A stretch of DNA of 64,000 nt from contig VTPC01005412.1 of assembly GCA_011009095.1 (NCBI GenBank), positions 1 through 64,000 on the forward strand, given 5' to 3'. The notes under the pieces are model-generated. The model was not told where the DNA came from. It saw nothing but the letters and a program-made list of their open reading frames with translations, and did not search any database. The stretch is from Ignelater luminosus (taxonomy: Eukaryota; Arthropoda; Insecta; Coleoptera; Elateridae). The translations under genes and the position numbers were made by a program. Below are positions 50,740 through 63,061 of the stretch, piece by piece (the stretch's first letter is position 1; each line of letters begins with the position of its first letter).

Positions 50740-52165
50740 TTTTTCTTTCTGTACCCTCCTCTAGGAGCTAATTGTATATTTGAGACAGTTTTTTTCTATT
50801 ATACGAAAACCTAATGTAGATTAGTTACGAGGAATTTCATTTCTTTTACAAGGAAAGCAGACTTATTGGTTTGGCTATGGTTCTTGTGCAATAGAGGTCC
50901 AAAAGTTGTTAGCCAATTTTGTAAAGATTCTGCACCTACTGATCTTTTCGGATGGATAAACATTCGTTCACAAGGAGTTGTGTTTTATAAGAGTAATCAA
51001 ATGGAATGCAAGGCAATGTCTAAGACTTTAATTGTTTAAATTTTAGAATTACTTTGATGGTTTTGCATAAAGTTTTATTGACTCATTCTGCTTGTACATT
51101 CTACTGAAAGCTATATCTTTTGATTGAAGAAATTCTTTTAAATCTGATGACATAAAACTGAAACCTCTATCAGAATGTTTATAATTAGGTGTATCAAATA
51201 CTAATAATGGTTTATGTAACAGATGATGGAAAACAGTTAGGAAAAACGGTAGGAAAATGCAAACGAAAATATATATTGTTAGAACGCAATAGTAATGGTC
51301 TTTTGAAATTTGTACTTAGTCTCTCAAACGGTACTGTAGCATTGAAAAGTTGACGATAAAATGTTAATGATTTTCTTACATCTTCGACAGAATAAAACAA
51401 ACTTTTGACTTTTATCTAATCCTTATAATTCCAGGATAGCCAAAATTGTTGTGTAAATATATAATTCAGAAGAACAGCACCATAAAATCGGGACAACGTG
51501 TCTGCGACAGCATTTTCTTTCTGACCTGTAAGAGATAAATTGTAGCAAAAAAACGCAAATTGTTGATCTGTAATAAGTGAAAAATGTCTTTCTTTGAGAT
51601 AATATCTCCATTTTCAGAACACTTATACTGTAGGACCTGTTTTTTTCTCTACAGAAGAATGATAACGTTTAGATTCATGTCTTCTAGATTGTGACATTGT
51701 TGCTGATAAACTGATCTGACATAGGTTGTATACAGTGACATCGTCTACGAATACAAAAATGCTTTAAAGATCTTCTCTTTTCATTGCCCCACCAATAGTT
51801 TTCTGGAAGCTAGCAATCTCATTGGTTACTCCAAACTGTATTCGGGTAGAGTGATAGAGATTTCCGCAGACTCCAAAAGACGTTCTTTCTGATCAATAGT
51901 GCTGAAGAAGTTATACTTTGCAACTTCAATGACAATTAATTCTATGATGGGTTTAAAGGATAAGCAAGCATCTAATTTTGTAATCTTGGTATTTATAGTT
52001 TGGGAATAGCCTACTACTAGATTTTTCTATGGTTTGTACTTGCGCTCTCCAGAATGAAACGATTAGATCGTTTCGTTTTCTATGAAATTTTTATCTTCTA
52101 TGAAGTGTCTTCTAGATTTAACAGCGATTGGTTTGCAATTGGCGATAAATTTGAGAAAAGTGACA
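50740..52165 (-). pseudogene. Ty3/gypsy pol relic: RT, RNase H, integrase
   Basis: Reading right to left on the minus strand, decayed pieces appear in the canonical gypsy order. (1) Start of RT: CKPIAVKSRRHFIEDKNFIE (~52090-52155), then YSQTIN, KYNFFSTID, FGVTNEIASFQK (~51800-51840) and the active-site FVDD (51737-51748). (2) RNase H end: ADTLSRF with the preceding LITDQ region (~51480-51600). (3) Integrase: SVEDVRK (~51370-51391), PFERLSTNFKRP (51296-51331, where the usual first catalytic Asp is Asn), HSDRGFSF (~51150-51180), NTTPCERMF and SLQNWLTTFGPLL (~50880-50965), and TVSNIQLAPRG near 50755-50790. This subtype is often annotated in insects as KRAB-A domain-containing protein 2-like. There are many stops and shifts. 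Gag, protease and LTRs were not found. Confidence 0.9.
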
Positions 52166-53630
52166 CTGAAGGTAATTAAGCTTCGATGACTTTGCAAACT
52201 TGCAGTGGTTCTCGAGTTTCGCCAAATTCTAATTTTACAAGCTTCACCAAAGTCAGATAGTTTTTACAGAAAAAAGCCCTGGTTCATAAGTTAGTCCTGT
52301 TCTGCAAAAAAACAATGAAACGACTTTGAAGTCATTTATTATCTATACCACACTTTCCCGATTTGGCCCTTTTGGCTGTTATCTATTGAGCGAGTTTTTA
52401 ACTTTTATTTAGTAGAAGTCTATCAACTTTTTATGTCAATTTTTTAATCACTTATATCTCAAGCTTTTTTTCGTAAAGTTGTATACGATAGATATCCGAT
52501 GGAAAAATTAAGTGCGTTACCCCGAACAAAACTTTCTAGGACAAGGTTTGTAGATTTTCAGAACACTGCAGTGATAGAAAACATTTATTTTTTGAACAAA
52601 ACAAATAAGGATATTCTATTAACTAAGAATTGTTCTTTTATGGCAAGTCGTTCAACCGTTTTGAATCAATATTAACGTCAAGAATAAATCTATTACATTA
52701 ATAAATATTAAATATAGTTTTTGTAAATGAAAATCCTGATTTCTAACATAATTTATGCAACAAAAGTAGTAGCACTTTACTATTTTCTATTTTAATTAAC
52801 ATCGCGTCTGCATCATAATTTAATTTATCCTTACTTATAGAATCAGCTCATAAATACTACCACATTATAAAGATAACGTTATGTGAATCGTTAAGATAAA
52901 TGAAATAAATATTAATTACTTGATAATGATAAGAGTAAACACATAAGATTTTAAATAGAAACAATGTAAATTAATGTTTTTTATTTTTATTTTCGTTCTA
53001 ATAACTATCTGCGAATTCCTTTCAGTTAATATTTTATGAACATAAACAAATAAGATTCCAAACTCGATAATTCCTGAAAGTCATTTTCATATAACAGTTA
53101 ACTAATACGTTAAATCACACTAAGGTACATTAGAGGACAGGTATTACTTAGGCTTTAGGTTGTCGACCCTACGACCATCCCTTAATCCCAAGCACGGATT
53201 TATAGCTTTTTGTGCCTAAATATCTAATTAAATTTCAGATACCGCATATGTTGTACTACTTAGAACAGGTTTTTTGTAACTGTCCATAGTTCACATACCC
53301 AATAGAACTTTACAAAATTAATACAAAATAAATCATGTTTTTTCTTCCCTATGAGATTATTTATTACGTTGTAAAGCATTTAGGTTCAGAGCATTATTTA
53401 AAATATTAAGTAAATTTAATAACTATTAGATTGTAATAAATAGTGTTTTTATTGTGAAGTGATTTAATTAATTAATTTATACATTGGTATGTGTGTATGT
53501 TTTTCTAATGAGAGAAATTTATTTATAACTACAAGAAAATTTTATTGCGCCTGTTGGGTTAAATGCCTTAATTAAAATTTCCTTTTGAAAAATGGGTTTC
53601 TGGTAAGTAGGCTGTTTATTAATAAAAATG
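52166..53630. other. AT-rich non-coding DNA, no gene seen
   Basis: No gag or protease could be traced upstream of the gypsy RT on the minus strand. 52440-52560 has wording common in insect repeats but no boundary. Confidence 0.45.
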
Positions 53631-53655
53631 GTAATAATAATAATTATTATTATCA
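53631..53655 (+). repeat. palindromic TAA/TTA microsatellite
   Basis: TAATAATAATAA runs directly into TTATTATTAT, making a short trinucleotide palindrome. Confidence 0.7.
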
Positions 53656-55139
53656 TTCATTTTCATTTGAATGCATACGGCTTTGGAATGTGACAGATAT
53701 ACAGTGTACAAAGATATCTATTAGGTACGATATCAAAATAACGATAAACAGAGAAGACATACATCTTGCAATAGCAACGATAGCAAAAGTTTCTTCTTAA
53801 TAATATCGTACAAACAAGGAATTTCAAATTAATTTCGAAAACAAAAAGCTAAACGTATAAATAGATATGTAAAACCTGCTTTCAGGCGTATAGTATTATA
53901 ATAATTATAATTGTGAATTGAATTTCTTTCGACTGAGGTGATTAATCATGATATAATATATATAACTAATAAAAGAATAACAGCTCAATATATTTTATTT
54001 ACCTTACTATGCACACACCGAAATTATAATTCCATAGGTCCCTTTTCTTGTTCATTAAATACTTTTAGAAAACAATTAAAAAGTATCCATAGATGAAATC
54101 TGCGCTTTTCATGAGAAAGAACAATCATTACATTATGTACTCTGACTTTGTTTTTTTTTGTTTTTTAAATATTTTTTTATATATAGCAATATGCATATTA
54201 TTTTTATTTTATTCATTTATAATGCAATGAATTTATGTTACTTTAGTCTTATTGCATACAACTTGCACCATATTTTGATGTTTTTTTTTAAATGTTTATG
54301 GCTGTGAGTATTATTTTGGGTTATAGCTGTTTACACTCCTGTAAACTAAATAAATAAATAAACAACACCTAATAAAAATTAGTTTTATGCTACATCTTAC
54401 CCAGACGTTGAGTTTTTTGAAGCTCAATTCCTTAATCCTAATATACTTGACTGTCGAAAGCTAATACTTTAAAATATACCACAATAGGTCTAATGAAAGA
54501 TAGACCGTACTTTTGTTTGGAAGACCTAAAGATTGAAGTAATGCCAGAATATATATTGTTATTAACAACAAATCTGAAACATTTGCCTCATGAGATACTT
54601 GGTAGTTTAATAAACTGATGTCGGTTGATAAACAAATTGTCAACCTAAATAGAATTAGAATTTAGTTTTTCTCAACTTAAATCGTTGATTACTCATTACA
54701 TATTATTGCCTTTAGGGCTTTGAATTCCAAATTCTTTTGTATCAACAAAATGGGCTAACAGAAAGTTCTTCATTTCCTAAATACTTTTGAAGAAACAGTT
54801 ATTAGAAATCTTACTGTCACAGATATACGCACACCTATGCTTTGCACCTATGAAGATTATTCCTTTTATGCAATAACTTCTTCAAGGAACATTGTTTTAA
54901 ATAATAGTGCAGTCAAATTTTTTTAAGCAGCCATTTTTTATAACAACTTTTAAGATGTAGAACCGGGTTCTGGATTTTATTTCTCCTTAAATCTTTTGTA
55001 CGTCGAAACAGTTAGTTATTTTCTTTCCCGAACTCGTTGGTGAATTTAATCAACTTCTCTAGCTGATGATATAAATCGCTAATAATCATCGTTCTAATAT
55101 ACTTGATAGTAGGCCGTTGTAAAAGGTTGTTGTTTCTCT
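53656..55139. other. AT-rich non-coding DNA, no gene seen
   Basis: Poly-T/A tracts at 54150-54300. No supported feature. Confidence 0.5.
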
Positions 55140-56720
55140 TCACCCATGGTGGTTTGGAGAAGGTAAGCAATTACTTCAGCGTTGACAGCGATGGTGATGA
55201 TGATTCAGTTATCCGGTGACAATAGATAAAAGTTGGAAAGTAATGATGGACTTTCATGATGGTCTTTGTGGCGGCGGCGCGGCGTGGTGTGCTGATAGTG
55301 GTCGATGACAAGGTAGCAAATGTTGCAGTCTAAATAGTCGATGGTGGAAGATGGCAGATCGTTATTATTGGTTGTTTACATTGCAGGAGTTGTAATTGAT
55401 GGAGTATGCAGTGGTGAGTGTTCACGTTATTTGATTTTTTTGAATAAAGGTGGATGTTGTTGACAATTGAATTGGAGTGATGATGATGGAAGCTTGATGA
55501 GTATAATTGAATGAAAGAGGTTTAGTGCCGTTCAGCTGAGTGAGGTCCCTGGTGGTTGTCTGCAGTCGAGCCTATGCGACCCAAAGTACAGGAAGTCATA
55601 GCGTCCCATACCTTGGAATGCAGACCGACTAAAAGTGGAAATGAAAGATGGCACTCTATAACAGCCTGCGCGACTCCAACTCCTGTTAATGATAATGTCT
55701 ATGTATAAAAGGAAGTTGCGTATTCAGATCAAAAACAATATGATTTTAAGATGCTCTCGAGGGTAGTCATAAACGCATTCAACTGTTGTTGATATAGTAG
55801 ATAGTCTAGAATCTTGAGGGTAAAGCATCCTCATTTTTGTTCTGTTGTCTTTGCTCTATGTTGACCATGTTTTCTCCACTCTGGAGATCCTACCGCCAGT
55901 TGGTTGGATTGATCTCTTTCTGCTTGAAGCTACTTTATTTCCAGTGCAGATTGTATTCATCCTGGGCTGAAGATCGTAGGCATCCGGCTGCACATTCTTC
56001 CATTTTCATTCGCGGGCCGAAAGATGTCTATACTTTGAAGAAGAGGATAGATTGTCTTTTGGTTTTACGCTTTTCGTACTTCTCTTGAGGTTCCGTTTAT
56101 TGCCAAGGGTAAAGTAGATTTGAAATTCCCAAAATCCTTTTTTCCGCGGACACCGTCTAGCGCAGCAGCCTGCTACCTAGCCTACCTCTACAGCGTGGGT
56201 GTAGGAAGTTGAGGTCCGTTTGTATATACCGAACCGTAACACTAACCAACACCAACGCCAGAACTGTCCACTCATATTTGTAATATTTTGCAGTGTAATA
56301 CATTCCTTATTATATGATGTGTCTTACATACGTCACCTTAGATGCCACCAATGTGAACATCGTATGCCAGCACCTGTGATTCCGTCGCTTCTACCACCAG
56401 CTCACTAAGCCAACTCATTCTATCTTTGTTGACGCCCTTTCACCAAAATTGTTGATCTAGGTATGCTTTGTTGATTCGCCAATGCCGTTCTCACATCACA
56501 TAACTAGCAAACACATTTGTATTATTAATAGCATTCTCACAACAAGAACATGCTACTACCATTAGCTACCACCATAAGGAGGGATCCTATTAAGTGTGAA
56601 CAACCACGTATACTAGCTGATCTCCTTGACGTTACCACTTGCTAACTCCCTTTAGGCTAAAGGTGAGCAAAGCTTCTAGAGCAACCTCTAATTCCCCTAT
56701 GTAAGTCGGGAATTTACATC
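55140..56720. other. compositionally odd block, G-rich then C-rich strand
   Basis: From 55140 to ~55530 the plus strand is rich in GATGGTGG- and GGTGATGATG-type words. From ~56150 to 56720 it is rich in CCACCA and ACCAACACC-type words. The middle (55540-56100) is GC-richer and holds an 83-codon frame (55837-56088) of no known family. The halves look like opposite strands of similar composition, but I could not align them as an inverted repeat. It may be a decayed retroelement or a former regulatory or exonic region. No product assigned. Confidence 0.35.
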
Positions 56721-57344
56721 AAAGAATTAATCAGTCAGGTAGCTTTTTTCCTATAGGCGAAGAGACTAAAACTTTCTGAGCTAGCGAATTACGTGCATTT
56801 AATCTTCTACAATGTTCAATAAATCGTAAAAGTATCGTAAAAGTGATACCGCAATTACCTTCATAATTCATTCCATGATTTGGAACAGCTCTAAAAGCTT
56901 ATCTATTGCCATTGTTTGTACGTTTCCAGAAGTTTAATTTTTGTTCAGAATTGTTAAATCATAGAGATGCTACAAGTTAGTATAATGTAAAGAACGTAGC
57001 CGGAAAAGATTTGTAGGTATATCTATGAACATGCCGCGTTTTTCCTTGACCACAAATTTAAAGTTAATTAAAAACTACATACAGAGACTTTTTAGTGTTG
57101 CTTACTTGAAGTGGTAGCTGTATTATACATTTTGCTCTTCACCAGAATTAAGACTGCAAATAGTGAAGTTGAGAACATCTGAATACTGGTTTATATATGC
57201 ACCTATGATCTCAATCTGCAGTCTATATTTTAATAATTATATTGTCTGATTATGTTTTTTCTTAAAGATTCAAACTACAATTTAGGGATCTTGATACTGA
57301 TGAGATGAAACACTAATCGTCGAGACAAGAGACACTAGTAGGTG
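56721..57344. other. AT-rich non-coding DNA, no gene seen
   Basis: Nothing supported. Confidence 0.5.
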
Positions 57345-57425
57345 CTTAGTGGTGTAATGGTGGTTGGTTCTTACTGATACTGTAGTACTGTTGCTCTTGG
57401 TTTTTGTTTGAGTCCAGCAAGATGC
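57345..57425 (+). repeat. tRNA-like SINE head candidate (A and B box)
   Basis: TAGTGGTGTAATGGTGG resembles a polymerase III A box. GTTTGAGTCC, about 45 bases downstream, resembles a B box. Order and spacing suit a tRNA-derived SINE. Stems pair poorly, and neither a tail nor target duplications were found. Confidence 0.35.
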
Positions 57426-58198
57426 AAAAAGATAAACAAAAACATTTCATTGGAACTACACTATTGTTGTAGATTTGCGTCAAAGTGATTTAAATTGGAT
57501 CAACTGTTGGTATAACGGGAAAAGAAGGGGTGCGGCAATTAACGGAAGATAATATAAAAATACGGAGATATGAAAAACTTTTATATGCCTTTGATAGTTT
57601 TATCTAAAATGTGTATCTTGCTGCCTTTAAAAATAATTATCAGATTAGGTAAAAAATATACCTAGAAATGTAACAGGAAATACTTACAGCTACTGTTCGT
57701 CTTGGTCAAAAACCTAATTATTTAACGTCAGTTTGCTATTTTTTAATGACCATTTTATGGCGACGGTGTTAAAAACATTGTGTAAACGTAATTCTTACCA
57801 TCGATATCACATTTTCAGTGTGTATTTACTACGTGTAAGTTATTGCCCCTCATAAATGTTTTTATAAGCTTCAGTGAAAATTCGGTTCCATAAAATTTTA
57901 ATAACAGTGCGGTAAATAAACTCGTTACAGACGATCACTGCAACGAGCCGTTGAATGTGAATTAATTGGGGCAGGTTTTGGCTTATGTAAGATTAATAAT
58001 CGTTATATGTAAATAAATATCATAAAATACACCGTTAGTTGATGCAGAAATTATGTATCCACAATTAAATTCCATTATGTATATTTTCACAATGCAGTCC
58101 GTTGTAAAAATAACTTGAAACACGTGTAAAGATTTTTTTAAGTTAGTTTTTCTTTATAGAAACCTAGAACAAAAAATTGCATATAAAATGCAGTTTGA
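57426..58198. other. AT-rich non-coding DNA, no gene seen
   Basis: Nothing supported. Confidence 0.5.
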
Positions 58199-58598
58199 NN
58201 NNNNNNNNNNNNNNNNNNNNNNNNNNNNNNNNNNNNNNNNNNNNNNNNNNNNNNNNNNNNNNNNNNNNNNNNNNNNNNNNNNNNNNNNNNNNNNNNNNNN
58301 NNNNNNNNNNNNNNNNNNNNNNNNNNNNNNNNNNNNNNNNNNNNNNNNNNNNNNNNNNNNNNNNNNNNNNNNNNNNNNNNNNNNNNNNNNNNNNNNNNNN
58401 NNNNNNNNNNNNNNNNNNNNNNNNNNNNNNNNNNNNNNNNNNNNNNNNNNNNNNNNNNNNNNNNNNNNNNNNNNNNNNNNNNNNNNNNNNNNNNNNNNNN
58501 NNNNNNNNNNNNNNNNNNNNNNNNNNNNNNNNNNNNNNNNNNNNNNNNNNNNNNNNNNNNNNNNNNNNNNNNNNNNNNNNNNNNNNNNNNNNNNNNNN
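58199..58598. other. assembly gap, 400 N
   Basis: Exactly 400 undetermined bases. The round number suggests an estimated or default-size scaffold gap, so true spacing is unknown. Frames spanning it are meaningless. Confidence 0.99.
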
Positions 58599-58766
58599 TA
58601 TATAAAAGACTGTTCTTATTACCCGACCTTCCCCTATCAATTAATCATAACAAGCATTACATCGTTTTCTTTTAAACTGTTGGTTGTGCAACACTGTAGC
58701 ATAAATGGCCATACAAGTTTTTCTAGCTATGGTATATGAACAAGTAAAGAGATGTTGATATAAAAA

Positions 58767-59501
58767 ATGGAATATAATGTTGATGTGTTTGGAGGTATAA
58801 AAAGAAAATATTACGGACAATACTTAATTTCACGGGATAGTGATACTGACGATATGGGTGCTAGAATGTCCCAGTTGTGCAAAATCCTTCATTTAGATGT
58901 TCAGGATACAAGCCAAAGATTTGAAGAACTAGAATAAATGCTAGAATCTTATTTTGAATATTTCTGAACGTAAACCCAGCAGTTATGGTTTGTTATTCTA
59001 GTCATGTCTTACAAGAAATTAGGGTACCCCTCTATTAGGATAGTTTCTATAAGCTTTTCTTCCAGTACTGTCATTTACTTCTTGTAAAGCAATTTTAGAT
59101 TCCCAAAAGTGACCTTACTTTTAGGCAAAGAAGTAAACGCTAGTTCCATTTTAGAATTTATTTCAAACTAAAAGATTACATAGATCATCCTGCGGCATGT
59201 CGAAATTCCAAATACCCGACAGTTTGAATTTCCTACATTTTTGAAAACATCAACCTCAGTATTGGCAATAGCAGTGCATACTTAAAAGGGTAATAAAAAA
59301 CCACAAAAATAGCCTATGTGATTATAAGAAGATATGAACAACAAGGCATACCTTTGTATCAAAGACTGCTTTTTCCTTACATTTCCTCTTCAACGTGATT
59401 TTTCTTGCGCTTATTTAGTAGCACGCCAATTTGAGACTTGGGAACTCATTAGCAGTAAAAAACAAAAGGTTTTAGAAAGGATAAAGATACGGGCAGAATA
59501 A
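58767..59501 (+). other. two open segments in one frame, possible coding relic
   Basis: A 56-codon frame from the ATG at 58767 (contains RDSDTDDMGARMSQLCKIL) and a 55-codon frame from 59334 (contains LVARQFETWELISSKKQKV) lie in the same phase, 189 codons apart, with several stops between. They look more protein-like than the background but match no family I know. Chance is not excluded. Confidence 0.2.
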
Positions 59502-60144
59502 AAGAAGATTAACCCAACACTATAAGCTTTCCTCATTTGTGGAGAACATTGACGTCTAACTTCTTAGAACTAATGCATGATCACGTAAGGACATCCTTGA
59601 AACATCGCAGGTTTTTCTCGGTCCCATCACAACTATGAAAATTCTTTTGAGTTGTTGGTAGGCTAGTTCCTTGGATGCGAACTGGTTCTGTACGAAAGTA
59701 TGTCCTGCAGCTTGCATTTTGTTAGTAGCGGGCAAGCATGCTTCCAAGAAATCATATTAGGAAAATATTTAGGATTCCATCTCACAATTATACAACAATA
59801 TCAGAACCCATCACCTTAAGGGCCTTTAAAGAGAACTTCTATGCTTCCTAATAATAGTTTTTCCCATTAAAAGATTACTTCTATTTCATTTATTGGAGTA
59901 GCAAAAAAAGGTATACTATATAACCAGAAAGGAAAGGAATTAGATGATAAGATTAGAAAACGATATAGTAAGTGAAGAAAAAGATGAAACTAGAAAATAG
60001 TTATTGTTAAAGAGTGATCAATAAAATCTGAGTCCTCGGTTGTCTGTAAATAGAATGACATACATGTAAGGCTGCATTTGGTCATACCATAACCTTTAAT
60101 GTCCCAGGCCGAAAGGTTGAAATCTGACAACATGAGGAGTGGGT
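59502..60144. other. non-coding DNA, no gene supported
   Basis: A 63-codon minus frame (59556-59747) with mildly raised GC is unrecognised. Confidence 0.4.
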
Positions 60145-60163
60145 CGATTTTTTCAAAAAATCG
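60145..60163 (+). repeat. 9-bp perfect palindrome hairpin
   Basis: CGATTTTTT, one base, AAAAAATCG. Probably chance in AT-rich DNA. Confidence 0.4.
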
Positions 60164-63061
60164 TATTAGATGGTAGATCACAGTATGGTAAATCTAAGCT
60201 TTAAGGAATTACTAACTGTAGTGTACAGTATATTAACAAACATTATTCAGTTGCAAGTAGTAGTAAAAATTTTATCTTTCTGTCATATGTTAAAACGTTT
60301 TTTGGACTTTTCGATCTAAAAACTTTATTAACGATGCTCAATTTACCACTAATTCGATGCGTTCTATGATGTTTATTACATCATCTGAGAGTAACTACAT
60401 ATGGGTCAGAATAAGCGAAGTCCCAACCTGGAGTACTAAAGATGGCCGTAGTCATGCTTTTATCAGTGGTTACAATGCATAAAATTCCATGTGAACTACG
60501 ATGACTTATTAGATATACTGCTAAATTTGGAAAATGACTTTAACATTCAAAAAAATCATCCAGAACGGAATATTTTCTGCTCTGATCCACCAGTTAAAAC
60601 AATCCTAATTAGGTTATGTGTATAGGAATTCTACATAATTTTTGATTGGTGCTGCCGAATTGTTCTTCAGCTAACCTAAATTAATCTAATTCTAGTCTAG
60701 TTAGCTTTATGAAACACGATAGGTGAAGTTGTAAAGTAAGTAAATTTTGATTGTAGTAAACACTTTAGTTACGTGGCACATTTTATTCAATTTTCAAGAA
60801 AAGACGCATGATGGCAAAAATTATTCTTGGTGCATTGAAAATCGTGTAATAATTTATTGGGATCAAATTCTATATGTGAGAGATTTGCTTAGTTCTTCCT
60901 TTCTGACTATTCACTATTATAAATGAAGGTGTAGAATAAATAATATACTTATTATTGTATAGTTATTATTTATCTTCCAAAATAAATCAAATATTAAAAT
61001 CATAGATCTTGAGCTAACACTTATTTCTAATTCTGGATAAACAAACACTTTATAATCGTAACTAACGTGTTTATTGCGTTTGAGCATTATTACAGTATAG
61101 TATACAATCTTTTATTGCTAATGAACTACACTCTTTTATTTTTTGTTTTGATGTTTTGCAAATTGTGTGCTTACCATTACTATCTAATTTGAAGATTTGT
61201 TTAGTAATGTAGCTAGAGGGAAAACTCACACATGCTCTAATAGTCCAATAGACAATATAGTACTTAATTTCATTAATTAACAAAAGATGTATTAGTTAGA
61301 AAGAATTAACAAAATTAATAGAAACAATGACTAAACAGAATTTAATAAAGCTATAGGAGTGTTTAGAGCTCTAGCTTAGCCAGAGTGTAGCCAAGTGTAC
61401 CATTAGAAAAAAATTACAAATATTCATTAGCGAATTCATGTATGCGTTGCTTATTCTTTTTATTTTAATAGTAATAAGCTTAATTTATTGACAAGTAGGG
61501 AAATTATAACTAGTACATAAGTAGTGATTCTACCCTCAAGATCAACATATTTATTTTGTAGAATTCGATTTTTATTAATTCCCTAATTTCAAGGATTTCA
61601 TGCATTACAGTTTGATTTCCTTCAAAGCGATGTAATATCATGAAACTGATGAGACCTTTAGGGGTTATATACACCATTCAAGTGTAAATTTAGTGCATGA
61701 TTGAACCACGTCTATGGATATGGAATGATTTATTGAAAAAAAAATTAATGTGAAGTTCAAAGTTAAATCATATTGTGACTTTTATGAAAACTAACCGTTA
61801 TATACTTTGTAAAGAGAAAGCACATTCCCGTCATGGATCATTGAATTTCCAATTTTACTTACATTAATAAAACTATTAATGAACAGTAAACAAGTTAAGT
61901 AATATAATGCTACTACAGGTTTTAATTTGAGATAAAAATATACCGAGAGAAATAAAAACATGTTTTATAGATCATTTTAAGTTTGCAGTTTGTCAACTTT
62001 AATATATGGGAATATTTGGATGTAAATTTTGTAATGGCTGTTTTTGCATATCTGTCAAAGGTTGGATATCGCTCTTCTGTAGCCATTTGCTTTTTTATAT
62101 TTGCATTTACTTTTACTACCATGTTTCGTATATGCTAATACTCTTTATTATCTTTGGTCTAATCCAATTATGTTTGTAAAATTTACTTCGTGTTTTAGAT
62201 CTTTCTGGCTATTTCATTTTAATTTACTTTCCCTTTGTAATTTATACAGAAAAGCTAATAAACGTACTGTAGATTCTGCTTAAAGCTGGTTGCATTGTAA
62301 TATTGTACATGCAATGCTTTTCGATGTTCTGTGATGCTGCTTTTTGTTTTTCATTGTAAGATGTAGTGAAACTCAAAGGATCAGACATTGAAACCATAGG
62401 AATAAATTAGTTTGACACTATAATTTTCCTACAAGACAGCGGGTTTTGCTAAATGTAATGTCTTCGTGGAATACTCATAAATATTTGATACATTCTTTTT
62501 TTATCTAATCTGTTAGATCTTCTTTGTTAAATTATGTGAATAATTGATTGTTATCTACCATTTATAGTTATAACTTGCTTATGTTTATGTCTTATCTCTA
62601 GAGTTGTAACTTGTCATATTATCGTAGATATGAATTAAACATATCATTTTTTGATTTACTCTACTTCACTCATTTTCAGTGTCACACACTGTATTCATCG
62701 TTGTCAATAGGTAAAGTTTCTTCTTTCTCACTTATAATATGTCAGTTAATCAATCTTTGGTGTGTTTCAAAGGTTTGTATACGTTTTTATGAAAATATGT
62801 TCAATCCAAAATGATCAAATCTTTGTAACATAAAATCTGAATATTCTTTGCCCGTTAGGCAATTTTCTATACTGAAAATATTTTGATTTGTTATAATTCC
62901 ATCCTCGTCGCTAAAAGATAATCCTACGCAGAGTATTGGTGGTCTATTATAATTCCATTTATTTCATTATATTCTATTTTGTTGAAGTGACTAGTATGAT
63001 ATTTTTCCCCTGAAACTTGACTTCTCAGCACACTTTGTTATTTTTATTGCAGAGTTAGCAA
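60164..63061. other. AT-rich non-coding DNA, no gene seen
   Basis: Short frames at 61071-61283, 61922-62122, 62101-62283 and 62611-62814 are unrecognised. Confidence 0.5.

Noticed and set aside
58164-58739. Long frames spanning the N stretch
   Set aside because: They consist almost entirely of undetermined bases and have no coding meaning.
60000-60181. Minus frame with SDFNLSAWD, resembling the GDFN motif of LINE endonucleases
   Set aside because: A single short resemblance without other endonuclease motifs before or after it.
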